DNA of 64,000 bases from Aureispira anguillae (GCF_026000115.1 NZ_AP026867.1:3715716-3779715); one strand, 5' to 3'; counted from the first letter of the stretch, positions 24,939-34,250 are shown. Program-made: numbers and translations. Notes: generated by a model not told the origin, from the letters alone.

Positions 24939-26399
24939 ATGAATACAATAACAACATTAGGAGCATTAAAAAAATCTGCTTACCAAAGCAAAAGCATCAA
25001 AGACGAATTGCGAGACAATTTGATTCAAAAAATAAAAAATAATGAAACGGTCTTTGAAGGGGTTTGGGGCTATGAACATACTGTTATTCCTGAGCTAGAA
25101 CGAGCCATTTTGTCCCGCCATAACATCAATTTATTAGGCTTGCGGGGGCAAGCAAAAACGAGATTGGCTCGTTTGATGGTTCAACTCTTGGACGAATGGA
25201 TGCCAATTGTCGCTGGATCTGAGATCAATGATGATCCTTTCAATCCTATTTCTAGGTTTGCCACCAACCTAATTGCCCAAAAAGGCGATGACACTCCTAT
25301 TGCATGGGTGCATCGTGACGAACGTTTTGCTGAAAAATTGGCTACTCCAGATGTGACCGTTGCAGATTTAATTGGTGATGTAGACCCCATCAAAGCAGCC
25401 ACGCTAAAATTAACGTATGCCGATGATCGAGTTATTCATTTTGGGATGATTCCCCGTGCCAATCGTTGTATTTTTGTCATTAATGAATTGCCCGACTTAC
25501 AGGCTCGTATACAAGTAGCTCTGTTTAACATTCTCCAAGAAGGGGATATACAAATTCGAGGCTTTAAATTGCGTATGCCTTTGGATGTTCAGTTTATTTT
25601 TACTGCCAATCCAGAAGATTATACCAATAGAGGAAGTATTGTAACGCCCCTCAAAGATAGAATCGGCTCTCAAATATTGACCCATTACCCTCAAAACATC
25701 AAAGTTGCCAGAACCATTACAGCACAAGAAGCTCAACTGGATCAGCGTCAGACAGAGGCCATTCATGTACCTTCTTTAGCCAAAGACTTGCTAGAGCAAA
25801 TCAGTTTTCAAGCTCGCCAAAGTGAATACATTGATATAAAGAGTGGGATCAGTGCTAGGATGAGCATTACTGCTTTTGAAAATTTATTGAGTACAGCCGA
25901 ACGCAGAGCACTCAAGTCAGGTGATGCACAAACGTTGGTGCGTCTAAGCGATTTTATGGGGGTTATCCCTTCGATCACAGGAAAGGTTGAATTGGTTTAC
26001 GAAGGAGAACAAGAAGGCGCTGCTTTTGTTGCTGAAACACTAATTGGCGAAGCTATTGTCGCTTTGTTTAATACTTTATTTCCTAAAATTTCTAAACTAG
26101 AACGCCCGAATACTACTAGCCCCTATCAGGATATTTTAGAGTTTTTCTTTGAAGAAAGTAGTTTTGAACTCTTGGATGAATTGCCTGAAACAGACTATCG
26201 ATCTCAGCTAGACCGTATTTTGCCACTAACTGCATTAATTCAAAAATACCAACCCAATACATCTCCAGAAGATACTTATTTCTTAAAAGAGTTTGTACTA
26301 TGGGCTTTGGTAGAACACAAAAAACTAAGCAAGGATCGCTTTACTGAGGGGTATCAATTCAAGGATTTATTGGGCTCTTATTTGAGTGGCTTGCAATAG
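24939..26399 (+). CDS. MoxR/magnesium-chelatase-type AAA+ ATPase
   Basis: A 486-residue AAA+ protein. Its Walker A is GLRGQAKT (residues 67-74), a variant in which the P-loop has Gln-Ala before Lys-Thr. Walker B is CIFVINELPDL, with Glu-Leu replacing the more usual Asp-Glu. Sensor 1 is FIFTANPEDYTNRGSI, followed by the arginine-containing PLKDRIG. The C-terminal 200 residues are helical (SARMSITAFENLLSTAERRAL), the lid domain of the ChlI/MoxR clade. It would hydrolyse ATP to drive the VWA partner encoded just upstream. The VWA gene comes first here, whereas many MoxR operons have the ATPase first. A long hairpin closes the unit 23 bases downstream. Confidence 0.88.
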   Translation: MNTITTLGALKKSAYQSKSIKDELRDNLIQKIKNNETVFEGVWGYEHTVIPELERAILSRHNINLLGLRGQAKTRLARLMVQLLDEWMPIVAGSEINDDPFNPISRFATNLIAQKGDDTPIAWVHRDERFAEKLATPDVTVADLIGDVDPIKAATLKLTYADDRVIHFGMIPRANRCIFVINELPDLQARIQVALFNILQEGDIQIRGFKLRMPLDVQFIFTANPEDYTNRGSIVTPLKDRIGSQILTHYPQNIKVARTITAQEAQLDQRQTEAIHVPSLAKDLLEQISFQARQSEYIDIKSGISARMSITAFENLLSTAERRALKSGDAQTLVRLSDFMGVIPSITGKVELVYEGEQEGAAFVAETLIGEAIVALFNTLFPKISKLERPNTTSPYQDILEFFFEESSFELLDELPETDYRSQLDRILPLTALIQKYQPNTSPEDTYFLKEFVLWALVEHKKLSKDRFTEGYQFKDLLGSYLSGLQ

Positions 26400-26422
26400 A
26401 GGTAGGCTATGATTTTCTAACG

Positions 26423-26465
26423 TTGATAATTTGAAGTTACCTTTTATTTAACTTCAAATTATCAA
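26423..26465 (+). terminator. 17-bp perfect hairpin closing the VWA-ATPase unit
   Basis: TTGATAATTTGAAGTTA (26423-26439) pairs perfectly with TAACTTCAAATTATCAA (26449-26465). The tail is only weakly T-rich (TGATTTTAAG), so termination efficiency is uncertain. Confidence 0.65.
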
Positions 26466-26984
26466 TGATTTTAAGCAGGGTGATTCAGTAGTAAAACAAA
26501 ATATATTTTAGTAATTTCAAAAAACTATCAAGCATTGTTTATTAAGTTATAACAATAAATCTAACTATTTCTTTTTAATGAAATGAACATTAGAAGTTTT
26601 TATCTAGCCCCCACTTTAGAAGAAAAATCGCAAAAAGCGGGGTAATCAATACTTCTTGTTCTTTTTGCATTGCCCAAAAAGAACCAAAAACGCTAGGACT
26701 GGATGACTTCTTGGACAAAGTATCTTCTTGAAAGCTTAGGCTTTCAGAAACTCGCTTCGCTCAAACACCTGAAAGCCTTATTTTTCTGTAGGAAAAATAA
26801 CAGCTTTCTGCGGCGTACTTTGTTCCCAATCAGTCATATGCCCACCCAAAACACTCCTAAAAACATTCAAAAGAAACTTATTTTTAAATTTCATATTATA
26901 AATAATAGCATTAAAAATACTTGAGGCAATACATTTGTTTTACTCATGAAAGCCCCTATCAACGATTTTAAGCACTTTTTCAGG
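26466..26984. other. Hairpin-rich intergenic region, probable decayed repeat
   Basis: About 520 bases without a credible gene. Short perfect hairpins are stacked here: GTTCTTTTTG/CAAAAAGAAC (26658-26684), GAAAGC/GCTTTC around 26730, and TTATTTTTC/GAAAAATAA (26778-26800). The GTTCTTTTTG...CAAAAAGAACCAAAAA motif is of a kind seen between genes in many Bacteroidota genomes (from memory). A 73-codon open frame at 26703-26924 has no protein-like composition and I reject it. Confidence 0.5.
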
Positions 26985-27857
26985 TTACAACTTAAGCACC
27001 TTCTTAACATAGCTTCCTTGATCAGTATTAATTTTCAGGTAGTATGTCCCTACTGGAAATAAACCTAAATCTAGCTTTTGATCGGCTTGCTCTAGTTCTT
27101 TTTCTAAAACCAATTGACCATTTAGATTAAACAATTGTATCTTGCCCACTGAATAAGAGGTATTTTGGATCTGTAACACTCCTGACGTTGGATTTGGGTA
27201 TACTGTTATAGCTAGATTGGTCTTTTCTGCGGTAGCAATTGAGTTATAAACCTGGCAATTAATCGTTGGATTCAGAATTAGCTGATCGCCTCCTTTTTCA
27301 TAGCAAACTAATTCATATCTACTATTACCAATCAACACACACCGCTCCAGAAAGGTCAAATATATAACCAAACCAACTCCCTCAATATAAGGGATTATAT
27401 CATAGCTTCCTGTACTCCATTTTTTCACGACCTGACTCCCCAAGTACAAAGAATCAATTTGATTAATCGTATCTATACAATAGCTTCCTCTAATGGTATC
27501 TCCTAGCTCTTTGGTAAAATCCATCACCATGGTATCCTGCCCATTAAAATACGTATAAAAATGCCCTGCATCATCTCGCACTAGATCAAAAAATTGCTTG
27601 GAAACAACCGTAAGGATAGGTCCAGACGGTCCATTACTAGTATAATCCTCTCCTTGTATATAACGCTTAAAATAGGTTTTGCCTTGAATTAGACTATCTC
27701 CATCTATGGTAATCGTTCTATAACAAGTTTTAGAAACAGGTCCAGCACTTTGGGGGGCTTTATAATACACCCAAGTAGAAGTAGAATCTAAATGATGCTG
27801 GGCGTAAGTAAATTGCAGCATAAAAACTAAAATTGTTGCACTTAATATTTTTATCAT
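26985..27857 (-). CDS. Secreted protein with T9SS type A sorting domain
   Basis: A 290-residue protein with a signal peptide (MIKILSATILVFMLQFTYAQ). The body (WVYYKAPQSAGPVSKTCYRTITIDGDSLIQGKTYFKRY..., YCIDTINQIDSLYLGSQVVKKWSTGSYDIIPYIEGVGLV) is a beta-rich module often found before T9SS tails in Bacteroidota; its role is unknown. The last 75 residues are the sorting signal: TVYPNPTSGVLQIQN, KIQLFNLNGQLVLEKEL, LDLGLFPVGTYYLKINTDQGSYVKKVLKL. It should be delivered to the cell surface or the medium. It stands alone between a hairpin-rich spacer and an element A copy, which begins 24 bases before its start on the upstream side. Confidence 0.85.
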   Translation of the reverse strand: MIKILSATILVFMLQFTYAQHHLDSTSTWVYYKAPQSAGPVSKTCYRTITIDGDSLIQGKTYFKRYIQGEDYTSNGPSGPILTVVSKQFFDLVRDDAGHFYTYFNGQDTMVMDFTKELGDTIRGSYCIDTINQIDSLYLGSQVVKKWSTGSYDIIPYIEGVGLVIYLTFLERCVLIGNSRYELVCYEKGGDQLILNPTINCQVYNSIATAEKTNLAITVYPNPTSGVLQIQNTSYSVGKIQLFNLNGQLVLEKELEQADQKLDLGLFPVGTYYLKINTDQGSYVKKVLKL

Positions 27858-27881
27858 AATAAAGGGGTCTTAATGTATTAC

Positions 27882-28096
27882 ATTACTCCGTTGAAAAATC
27901 GTATTCGATTGATTATCAAAATGATGCAAATTCACCGCTCAAAAAATTAATTACCTGATAATCAATCGAATACAAGATGTTTTTTTGCTTTTTTTGTGAA
28001 AAAGCAAAAAACTATCTCACGAGTGTAACGAACCGACCTCAGGGAGCTCATAAGCGCTAGCGCACTAGCTAATTAATGGAGTATTAGTATTAATGA
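27882..28096. repeat. Element A copy (minus orientation)
   Basis: Read on the minus strand this has the same parts, in the same order, as 14071-14234. They are TAATACTCCATTAATT, an inner module, AACATCTTG, a hairpin whose arms here are 18 bp and perfect (27901-27918 with 27956-27973, containing ATTGATTATCA), and then TACGATTTTTCAACGGAGTA. It is longer because it carries an extra module at about 28003-28075 (CTATCTCACGAG...GCTAGCGCACTAGC). It lies entirely between genes. Confidence 0.7.
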
Positions 28097-28232
28097 ATAC
28101 AACAATATTAATATTTACTTTATAACAGAGCAATTACAAAAATATATAAACATCAGCTTTATTTAGTTAGCAATAAAGCTACACCTCCATTAAACTGGGC
28201 ATTAAGCGATTATAAATTATCTATTTTTTTTA

Positions 28233-28991
28233 CTACCTTTTAATGAATTTATCAAACGATTTTTCGGTCAATATCTGTTGGGTAACAAATTTTCCATTAT
28301 AAAACACACTGTAAATCGTATGGGGAACAAAGTGATTTTGAGCCTGCGCTCTTGTTGCTAATTGGTGGATTTGAATAGGGATAGCACGTGCTTGGGCAGC
28401 TTCCTTTAGCACCACATTGGTATAATAGGTTGTAAACGGGCAAGCATTGGTATAATAAACACTGATTCCTTCCTTTACATCCGAAATCCCTTCCTTAGCA
28501 CAAGCCTTAAATTGGGGAATTGCAGCCGCCTTATGAAAGGGTTTATACCACAATTCAAAGTAAGGCCAACCAGTATCACAAAGTTGGAAACCCTGCTTGT
28601 GAAAAAACTTTTTTTCAGACATAAAGGGTTGCTTTTTGGCAGCCGTCACTACCACCAAACCATCTTTGTCCTGAGCATCTGCCAAACAAGCTTGATACAA
28701 TTGCTTGCCCAAACCATTTCCTTTATAACGCCCCGACACCCAAAAGCAATTGATGAGCATATAATTAGGAGCAACAATAGGAACCCAACCCATTTCGGCA
28801 GGCACATACTCTATAAAAACCTTACCTCGAATGTCAAACTTTTTAAAGGTATACCCATCCTTAAATTGATTTTTTAGCCAATCTTTTTTAGCTTGGTAGC
28901 CCTCCGCACAGTTTTTATTGGTAAATGCACAGCAAATATGCTCTCTTCCAATATTTTCTTCATTGAGTGTAATCAGTTGATAATTATCCAT
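28233..28991 (-). CDS. GNAT acetyltransferase with C-terminal YoaP domain
   Basis: A 252-residue cytosolic protein. Residues 1-150 are a GNAT domain with the acetyl-CoA loop in CFWVSGRYKGNGLGKQLYQACL (the Q/R-x-x-G-x-G/A motif). After it comes FFHKQGFQLCDTGWPYFELWYKPF, as in the YoaP group. Residues 165-252 form the YoaP domain, a thioredoxin-like unit starting ISVYYTNACPFTTYYTNVVLKEA with a single Cys-Pro (CPF) and ending in YSVFYNGKFVTQQILTEKSFDKFI. The acceptor substrate is unknown. An N-terminal CC pair (HICCAFTNKNCAEGYQAKK) is also conserved in this group as far as I recall. Upstream lies a repeat-rich spacer shared with the divergent murF/alr gene. Confidence 0.85.
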   Translation of the reverse strand: MDNYQLITLNEENIGREHICCAFTNKNCAEGYQAKKDWLKNQFKDGYTFKKFDIRGKVFIEYVPAEMGWVPIVAPNYMLINCFWVSGRYKGNGLGKQLYQACLADAQDKDGLVVVTAAKKQPFMSEKKFFHKQGFQLCDTGWPYFELWYKPFHKAAAIPQFKACAKEGISDVKEGISVYYTNACPFTTYYTNVVLKEAAQARAIPIQIHQLATRAQAQNHFVPHTIYSVFYNGKFVTQQILTEKSFDKFIKR

Positions 28992-29074
28992 AATTCATGC
29001 TTAATTTAATCCTTTATAAGAATCAATTTACAAAAACGAGGGCATACCACCAAACCCATTCTAATAAGAAAAAA

Positions 29075-29190
29075 CTAAACGACTATCTCATGACCGCAGG
29101 GAACAACTAAGCGCAGCGCTCATGACCGCAGGGAATAATGAGTGAAGCGATCATAAACAAAGCACACTAACTAATCCACGAAGTATCACT
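29075..29190. repeat. Element A-related intergenic repeat fragment
   Basis: CTCATGACCGCAGGGAA occurs twice here (from about 29086 and 29120), separated by CAACTAAGCGCAGCG. The segment ends CTAATCCACGAAGTATCAC, a diverged form of the CTAATCAACGGAGTATTA end of element A. The ACTATCTCATGACC start recurs, inverted, at 52556-52600. It fills most of the spacer before murF/alr. Confidence 0.5.
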
Positions 29191-29272
29191 TTAAATTACT
29201 AACGTTAAAATTGAGGGGCTTAAATTTACAATCATGACTTCTGCGTAGTTACTTATCTATCTTTTTATTATT

Positions 29273-31768
29273 TTGCAAAAAAGTTCGGTCAACCATTCTA
29301 TCACCTGTATTTTACCCAAAAACTATATGTCTGCAATTGATTTTAGTACTGATTTCTGGAATGACAAATTTGTTTTGATCGACAGTCGAAAACTTGTATT
29401 TCCGAGCCAAAGTATCTTTTTTGCAATCAAAGGACGCTCAACAGATGGTCATGAATTTATTGCTGACCTCTATCAACAAGGAGTTCGGCGATTTGTCATT
29501 TGTAAAAACATAGATTTAACAGCTTACCCAAAGGCTCAATTCATGATGGTAAAAGAAGTGCTTAAGGTACTTCAAGAATATGCACAATATCATCGCTTGC
29601 AGTTTAATATACCAACCATTGCCATAACAGGCAGCAATGGAAAAACGATTTTAAAAGAATGGTTATTTCAGTTATTAGAGCAAGATTATAAAATTATAAA
29701 AAGTCCAAAAAGCTACAATTCCCAAATTGGGGTTCCGCTCTCTGTATTGAGCATGAATCCAAAACATGAGTTGGCCATTTTTGAGGCAGGTATTTCTCAG
29801 GTTGGCGAGATGCAACAATTGCAAGCCATCATCCAGCCTACCATTGGCATCTTTACCAATATTGGCAAAGCACATGCCAGTGGGTTCGATAACCTGACAC
29901 TAAAAATTCAAGAAAAGCTTCGCTTATTTTCAGGGGTAGATGTTTTGATTTACAGTAGCAATCACCAAGAGATACACCAAGAAATACAAAGGTTAAATCG
30001 CCCCCCTTTATTGTGGTCTTGGGGCGCTTCTAATACTGCCAATATTCCCATTTATACCCAAATAAGAACGCATAAAACATGGGTTCAAATCCATTGGCAA
30101 AATCAAGTATTCCGTATTGCGATCCCCTTTACCAATGCTGCTGCTATAGAAAATTGTCTACATGGAGTTGCTACGCTATTGTACCTAGGCAGTTCTATTC
30201 AGATGATAGAACAACGCATCCAAAAGCTGCGTGACATTCCTATGCGCCTAGCCCTAAAAGAAGGTATTAACAACTGCCATATTATTGATGATAGTTACAA
30301 CAATGATTTAGAAGGTTTAAAAATTGCCTTAGATTTCTTGCATCAAAAACACAAAAACAACCCCGCCTATCGAAAGACGATTATTTTGTCCGATCTACCA
30401 GAAATTCAGCCCCCCAACACTTACCAAACCATAGCCCAACTATTGGAAGAACATCAAATACAAAAATTAATTGGAATTGGTCCTAAGTTTTATCAACAAC
30501 AACAGTATTTTGATAAAATTGCCGAAACGCATTTTTTTAAAACCACCAGCCACTTTATCGCTGAAATTGGTCAGACGATTGTTTTTAGGCAAGAAAGTAT
30601 TTTGCTCAAAGGGGCTAGAGCTTTTGAATTTGAGCGAATTGCACAACAACTCAAAAAACGCATTCACGGAACAATCCTAGAAATTGATTTAGGTGCGGTT
30701 CGGAATAATTTACAAATCTACAAAAAACACCTTTTGCCCAGTACCAAAATGATGGTTATGGTCAAAGCCTCTGCTTATGGTAGTGGCTCTTATGAGATTG
30801 CCCAACTATTACAGTACAATCATGTAGATTACTTAGGAGTTGCTTATGTGGACGAAGGAGTTGCCTTGCGAGAACAAGGTATCCAATTGCCAATTATGGT
30901 AATGAACAGTGCCATGCATGAGTTTGAAATACTTTTTAAATATAACTTAGAACCTGCCGTTTATAGCTTTACAATGCTTAATCAGTTTAGTGCTTTTTTA
31001 CAACAAAACAATATTTCTGAAGCCTATCCGATCCATTTAGAACTCGATACAGGCATGCATCGTTTGGGTTTTCTTCCCAACGATATTCCAGCCTTAATCC
31101 CGCTCTTACAAACAAACAGTGCCTTGGTTCAGATAAAGGGAATTTTTTCTCATTTAGCAGCATCTGACGAGCCTCAATACGAGTCCTTTAGTTTAGGACA
31201 AATTCAATTGTTTAATGAACTCGCACAAAATATTGAGCAAGCGCTACACATTCAAAGCATTAAGCATATCTTAAATTCTGCGGGCATTACTCGCTTTTCC
31301 AAACATCAATTTGACCTAGTACGATTGGGAATTGGGCTTTATGGCATTGATCCTAACCAACGCCTCCCACTCTTGCAAAATGTCGTTTGCCTAAAAACAT
31401 GCATTGCACAGATCAAACCAATTTCTGCCCAAGAGACCATTGGTTATGGGCGAAAAGGCAAAATTACCCAAGCTAGCCGAATTGCTGTTCTGTCCATTGG
31501 TTATGCCGATGGGTTTTTGAGGGCTTTTGGAAATGGAAAAACTAGCGTTAAAATTCACGATCAATTGGCTCCTACAATTGGCAATATTTGTATGGATATG
31601 TGTTTTGTAGATGTCAGCCATATTCCACAGGCTAAAGAAGGGGACGAAGTAATTATTTTTGACGACATCAAAAGCATTCAGCAACTAGCTCAAACCTTAC
31701 AGACTATTCCTTATGAAATTTTAACCAATATCAGCAATCGGGTGCCTCGTGTCTTTTATGAAGCTTGA
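29273..31768 (+). CDS. murF/alr: Bifunctional UDP-MurNAc-tripeptide:D-Ala-D-Ala ligase / alanine racemase
   Basis: An 831-residue fusion, common in Bacteroidota, that both makes D-alanine and attaches D-Ala-D-Ala to the muropeptide precursor. Residues 1 to about 455 are MurF: DSRKLVFPSQSIFFAIKG, the ATP-binding TGSNGKT at 119-125, FEAGISQVGEM, NIGKAHASGF and IDDSYNNDLEGL. Residues about 460-831 are an alanine racemase: EIDLGAVRNNLQIY, the PLP lysine in MVMVKASAYGSGSYE, LDTGMHRLGF, and the second-base Tyr in IGYGRKGKI. ATG at 29327 would leave only 16 residues before DSR, shorter than usual, so the TTG at 29273 is used here; ATG 29327 is the alternative. It converges on the surface-protein array with an 18-bp hairpin between. 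Confidence 0.94.
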   Translation: MQKSSVNHSITCILPKNYMSAIDFSTDFWNDKFVLIDSRKLVFPSQSIFFAIKGRSTDGHEFIADLYQQGVRRFVICKNIDLTAYPKAQFMMVKEVLKVLQEYAQYHRLQFNIPTIAITGSNGKTILKEWLFQLLEQDYKIIKSPKSYNSQIGVPLSVLSMNPKHELAIFEAGISQVGEMQQLQAIIQPTIGIFTNIGKAHASGFDNLTLKIQEKLRLFSGVDVLIYSSNHQEIHQEIQRLNRPPLLWSWGASNTANIPIYTQIRTHKTWVQIHWQNQVFRIAIPFTNAAAIENCLHGVATLLYLGSSIQMIEQRIQKLRDIPMRLALKEGINNCHIIDDSYNNDLEGLKIALDFLHQKHKNNPAYRKTIILSDLPEIQPPNTYQTIAQLLEEHQIQKLIGIGPKFYQQQQYFDKIAETHFFKTTSHFIAEIGQTIVFRQESILLKGARAFEFERIAQQLKKRIHGTILEIDLGAVRNNLQIYKKHLLPSTKMMVMVKASAYGSGSYEIAQLLQYNHVDYLGVAYVDEGVALREQGIQLPIMVMNSAMHEFEILFKYNLEPAVYSFTMLNQFSAFLQQNNISEAYPIHLELDTGMHRLGFLPNDIPALIPLLQTNSALVQIKGIFSHLAASDEPQYESFSLGQIQLFNELAQNIEQALHIQSIKHILNSAGITRFSKHQFDLVRLGIGLYGIDPNQRLPLLQNVVCLKTCIAQIKPISAQETIGYGRKGKITQASRIAVLSIGYADGFLRAFGNGKTSVKIHDQLAPTIGNICMDMCFVDVSHIPQAKEGDEVIIFDDIKSIQQLAQTLQTIPYEILTNISNRVPRVFYEA

Positions 31769-31788
31769 TTTTTATGGATTTGAAAATA

Positions 31789-31837
31789 TGCCAATTTGAA
31801 AATAGTCGAATGATACCTTACTATTTTCAAATTGGCA
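31789..31837. terminator. 18-bp perfect hairpin between convergent genes
   Basis: TGCCAATTTGAAAATAGT (31789-31806) pairs perfectly with 31820-31837. It lies between the stop of murF/alr and the stop of the convergent 793-residue surface protein, so it is suited to stop transcription from both sides. Its tail is not T-rich. Confidence 0.65.
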
Positions 31838-31868
31838 CTGCTTCAAATTTCTAAATCACAGATGCCCC

Positions 31869-34250
31869 TCACCTCAACAAGGTTATATTTCCTTTCAAAA
31901 AAGCCTCACTCCCATCGTCACAACGACACTGCATATAATAACCATAAACATCAGGTGGCAATAGTTTGCCCTGAAAAGTGCCATCCCAACCTATGTTTTG
32001 ATCCTTTGTTTCAAATATTTTTTGCCCCCAACGATTATAGATTGCCATTGTCATTTCGTTAATGTTATTTCCTTCTACTTTTAGCACATCATTATGCCCG
32101 TCATTATCAGGAGTAAAAGCAGAAGGCACAAAAACAACAGGATTGCCACATAGCGGAGGCAAAATTCCAATATGAATAGAATCCGTCAAATCACAACCCA
32201 AGGAATTTTTAACGGTTAAATAATAGGTTGTAGGAATTCTTGGTCTTGCCATAGGATCAGAAATATCCAATGCCATCAAGGTGGTATCAGGTCTCCATTG
32301 ATAGGTATAATCTGCGTCATAGTTGGCAACCAATTGTGTGGTTTGCCCTAGATAAATTGCATTGGGAACAGCGATTACGGCCAAAACTGGAGAAATTGAG
32401 CTGACATTAATGCTCGCATCAGCCGTATCTTTGCAATTTTCTGCATTGGTCGCCACCACTGTAAAATCCAGATCTGAATCTGCCAAGACCCAAACACTGT
32501 CCGTTCCTTGCCCTGCTATAATTTTGCTTGCTGGAGTCCATGCGTAGTTAATAATGCTAGCATAATTAGGCCCTGAACTCGTTGCCGTTAATAGAATTGT
32601 ATCTTCTCGACAAGTAATTTGAGAATCAATGGCAGCAAGGTCGAGACCATCTAAAGGAAGGTAAAAATCTTGTTCAAACGTATCTTGACAAGGGTGCCCC
32701 ACATCTGCAATTAAACGTACTTTATAAGTTCCCGTATCTGGGAAACTATACGTAGGATTTTGTACCGTAGAAGTCCCTAAAGTATCAAAATACCATAAAT
32801 ATTGATTGTTGGTGCTGATACTTTGGTTGGTAAACGATACGCTTAATGATTTATTACAAGAAAACGTAAGCGAATCAAAAGCAGCAACAACCGTATCGGC
32901 TGGGACATCGACCTGTGTTAACTGTACCAAATCTGTACAACCATAATTATTCGTCACATTTAATTGAACCCCAAAACTCCCTCCACTAACAGCCATCCAA
33001 ACACTGTCCGTTCCTTGCCCCGATATAATATTACTTGGCGGTGCCCAATAATAATTAACAATTTGATTAAAATCGGAAAAAACATTGTGTGCCACTAAGA
33101 GGACTTTGTTGTCGTTGCAAATAATTGGGGCACTAACCACATCTACATCTGCTGCTTTGATGTACAATTCTACTTCTTTTATAATGGTGTCTTCGCAAGG
33201 CGTTCCCAAACCAGCAATTAACATAACGGCATAAGTACCTGTATCAACATAGGGATGCGTGGGGTTGGGCAACGTTGAAAGAGGGCTTCCGTCTCCAAAA
33301 TCCCAAATAAAGGGACCGTTGATTGGATTACTTAAATTGTCAAAGGGAACCTCTAGAAGTACATTACAAGAATCAAGATCAGGTTCAAAATCAGCAACAA
33401 TAGCGGTCACACAGGAAGTGACAATAAATTGAAAATCTCGTCTTGTAACCGACATAAGCACCCCATTTCTATAGGATTTGGCACTAATTCCGACTACAAA
33501 AGTTCCATTGTTTAGGGGCGTTCCTGTTAATAGTCCTGTTACGGGATCTATAGCCAAAGGCGAAGCACCTCCCAACATATTGGTCAACGAATAAGGAAAC
33601 CTCCAATCTACCCAATAATTATTAAAAGAACTATAAGTATCAAATGGGGTATACAATTCATAAGCTATAGAATCTCCATCTACATCTATTGCAGAATGAT
33701 CATAATTAAGCGGCTGACCATTGCAGATGTAAAAGGGAGGCCAATCGTTAAATTTTGCTGCGCTATTACAATGTAAGGTTGCTTCCTCCGACATATAAGC
33801 ATGATAAGCTGCCTGTGTACCTGTCGGGTCTATGATATTAAGAATGTCAATATTTCGACAACAAATTTGATACAAAAATTGGTAGCCTCCTACTCGATAA
33901 GGCAAAGATCGAACCTCTCGATAGGTAGTTGTATGAATACAAGCTGATGGAGGCACCATTGAACAAGCTGAACTCGCAAAAGTTAGGGTGTCGTTGTTTC
34001 TCAAATTCATATTGATCGTATCAATAAGTTGCCCATTGACATCCAATATATCCAAAACCGCAGGGTTCTCAAACCAAGGTACTCCTGTATCACAATCTCT
34101 AAACAACTGCAAGGTTATCTCATAGCGATTATTTCCTAGGCATTGATAGTTCACTTCTCCTCCAATGATGTGTGTTGCGGACAATGGAAGTGCTAAAACA
34201 ATCCAAAACAATACGGTGAACAAAAAATTATAGTGTTGAGCTTCTTTCAT
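31869..34250 (-). CDS. Surface protein, PKD-type modules and T9SS type B tail (array member 1, 2 modules)
   Basis: A 793-residue secreted protein and the shortest of four tandem paralogs. After a signal peptide (LFWIVLALPLSA) comes the shared N-terminal domain of about 300 residues: THIIGGEVNYQCLGNNRYEI, LFRDCDTGVPWF, CIHTTTY, YQICCRNIDI, DHSAIDVDGDSIAYEL, IDPVTGLLTGTP and ITRRDFQ. Two PKD-type modules follow (WDFGDGSPLSTLPNPTHPYVDTG; WYFDTLGTSTVQNPTYSFPDTG), each paired with a partner domain that ends in SGQGTDSVWM or AGQGTDSVWV. The last 90 residues are the gliding-associated C-terminal domain, a type B T9SS signal (VVFVPSAFTPDNDGHND, YNRWGQKIFET, WDGTFQGKLLPPDVYGYY). Surface display and adhesion or motility roles are inferred. 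Confidence 0.9.
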   Translation of the reverse strand: MKEAQHYNFLFTVLFWIVLALPLSATHIIGGEVNYQCLGNNRYEITLQLFRDCDTGVPWFENPAVLDILDVNGQLIDTINMNLRNNDTLTFASSACSMVPPSACIHTTTYREVRSLPYRVGGYQFLYQICCRNIDILNIIDPTGTQAAYHAYMSEEATLHCNSAAKFNDWPPFYICNGQPLNYDHSAIDVDGDSIAYELYTPFDTYSSFNNYWVDWRFPYSLTNMLGGASPLAIDPVTGLLTGTPLNNGTFVVGISAKSYRNGVLMSVTRRDFQFIVTSCVTAIVADFEPDLDSCNVLLEVPFDNLSNPINGPFIWDFGDGSPLSTLPNPTHPYVDTGTYAVMLIAGLGTPCEDTIIKEVELYIKAADVDVVSAPIICNDNKVLLVAHNVFSDFNQIVNYYWAPPSNIISGQGTDSVWMAVSGGSFGVQLNVTNNYGCTDLVQLTQVDVPADTVVAAFDSLTFSCNKSLSVSFTNQSISTNNQYLWYFDTLGTSTVQNPTYSFPDTGTYKVRLIADVGHPCQDTFEQDFYLPLDGLDLAAIDSQITCREDTILLTATSSGPNYASIINYAWTPASKIIAGQGTDSVWVLADSDLDFTVVATNAENCKDTADASINVSSISPVLAVIAVPNAIYLGQTTQLVANYDADYTYQWRPDTTLMALDISDPMARPRIPTTYYLTVKNSLGCDLTDSIHIGILPPLCGNPVVFVPSAFTPDNDGHNDVLKVEGNNINEMTMAIYNRWGQKIFETKDQNIGWDGTFQGKLLPPDVYGYYMQCRCDDGSEAFLKGNITLLR

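Noticed and set aside
26703-26924. Open frame of 73 codons in a spacer (plus strand)
   Set aside because: It runs through hairpins of the repeat-like region, has no protein-like composition and no neighbouring gene logic.
30080-30100. GGTTCAAATCC, like the T-arm of a tRNA
   Set aside because: It lies inside the murF reading frame and no acceptor or anticodon arm can be folded around it.
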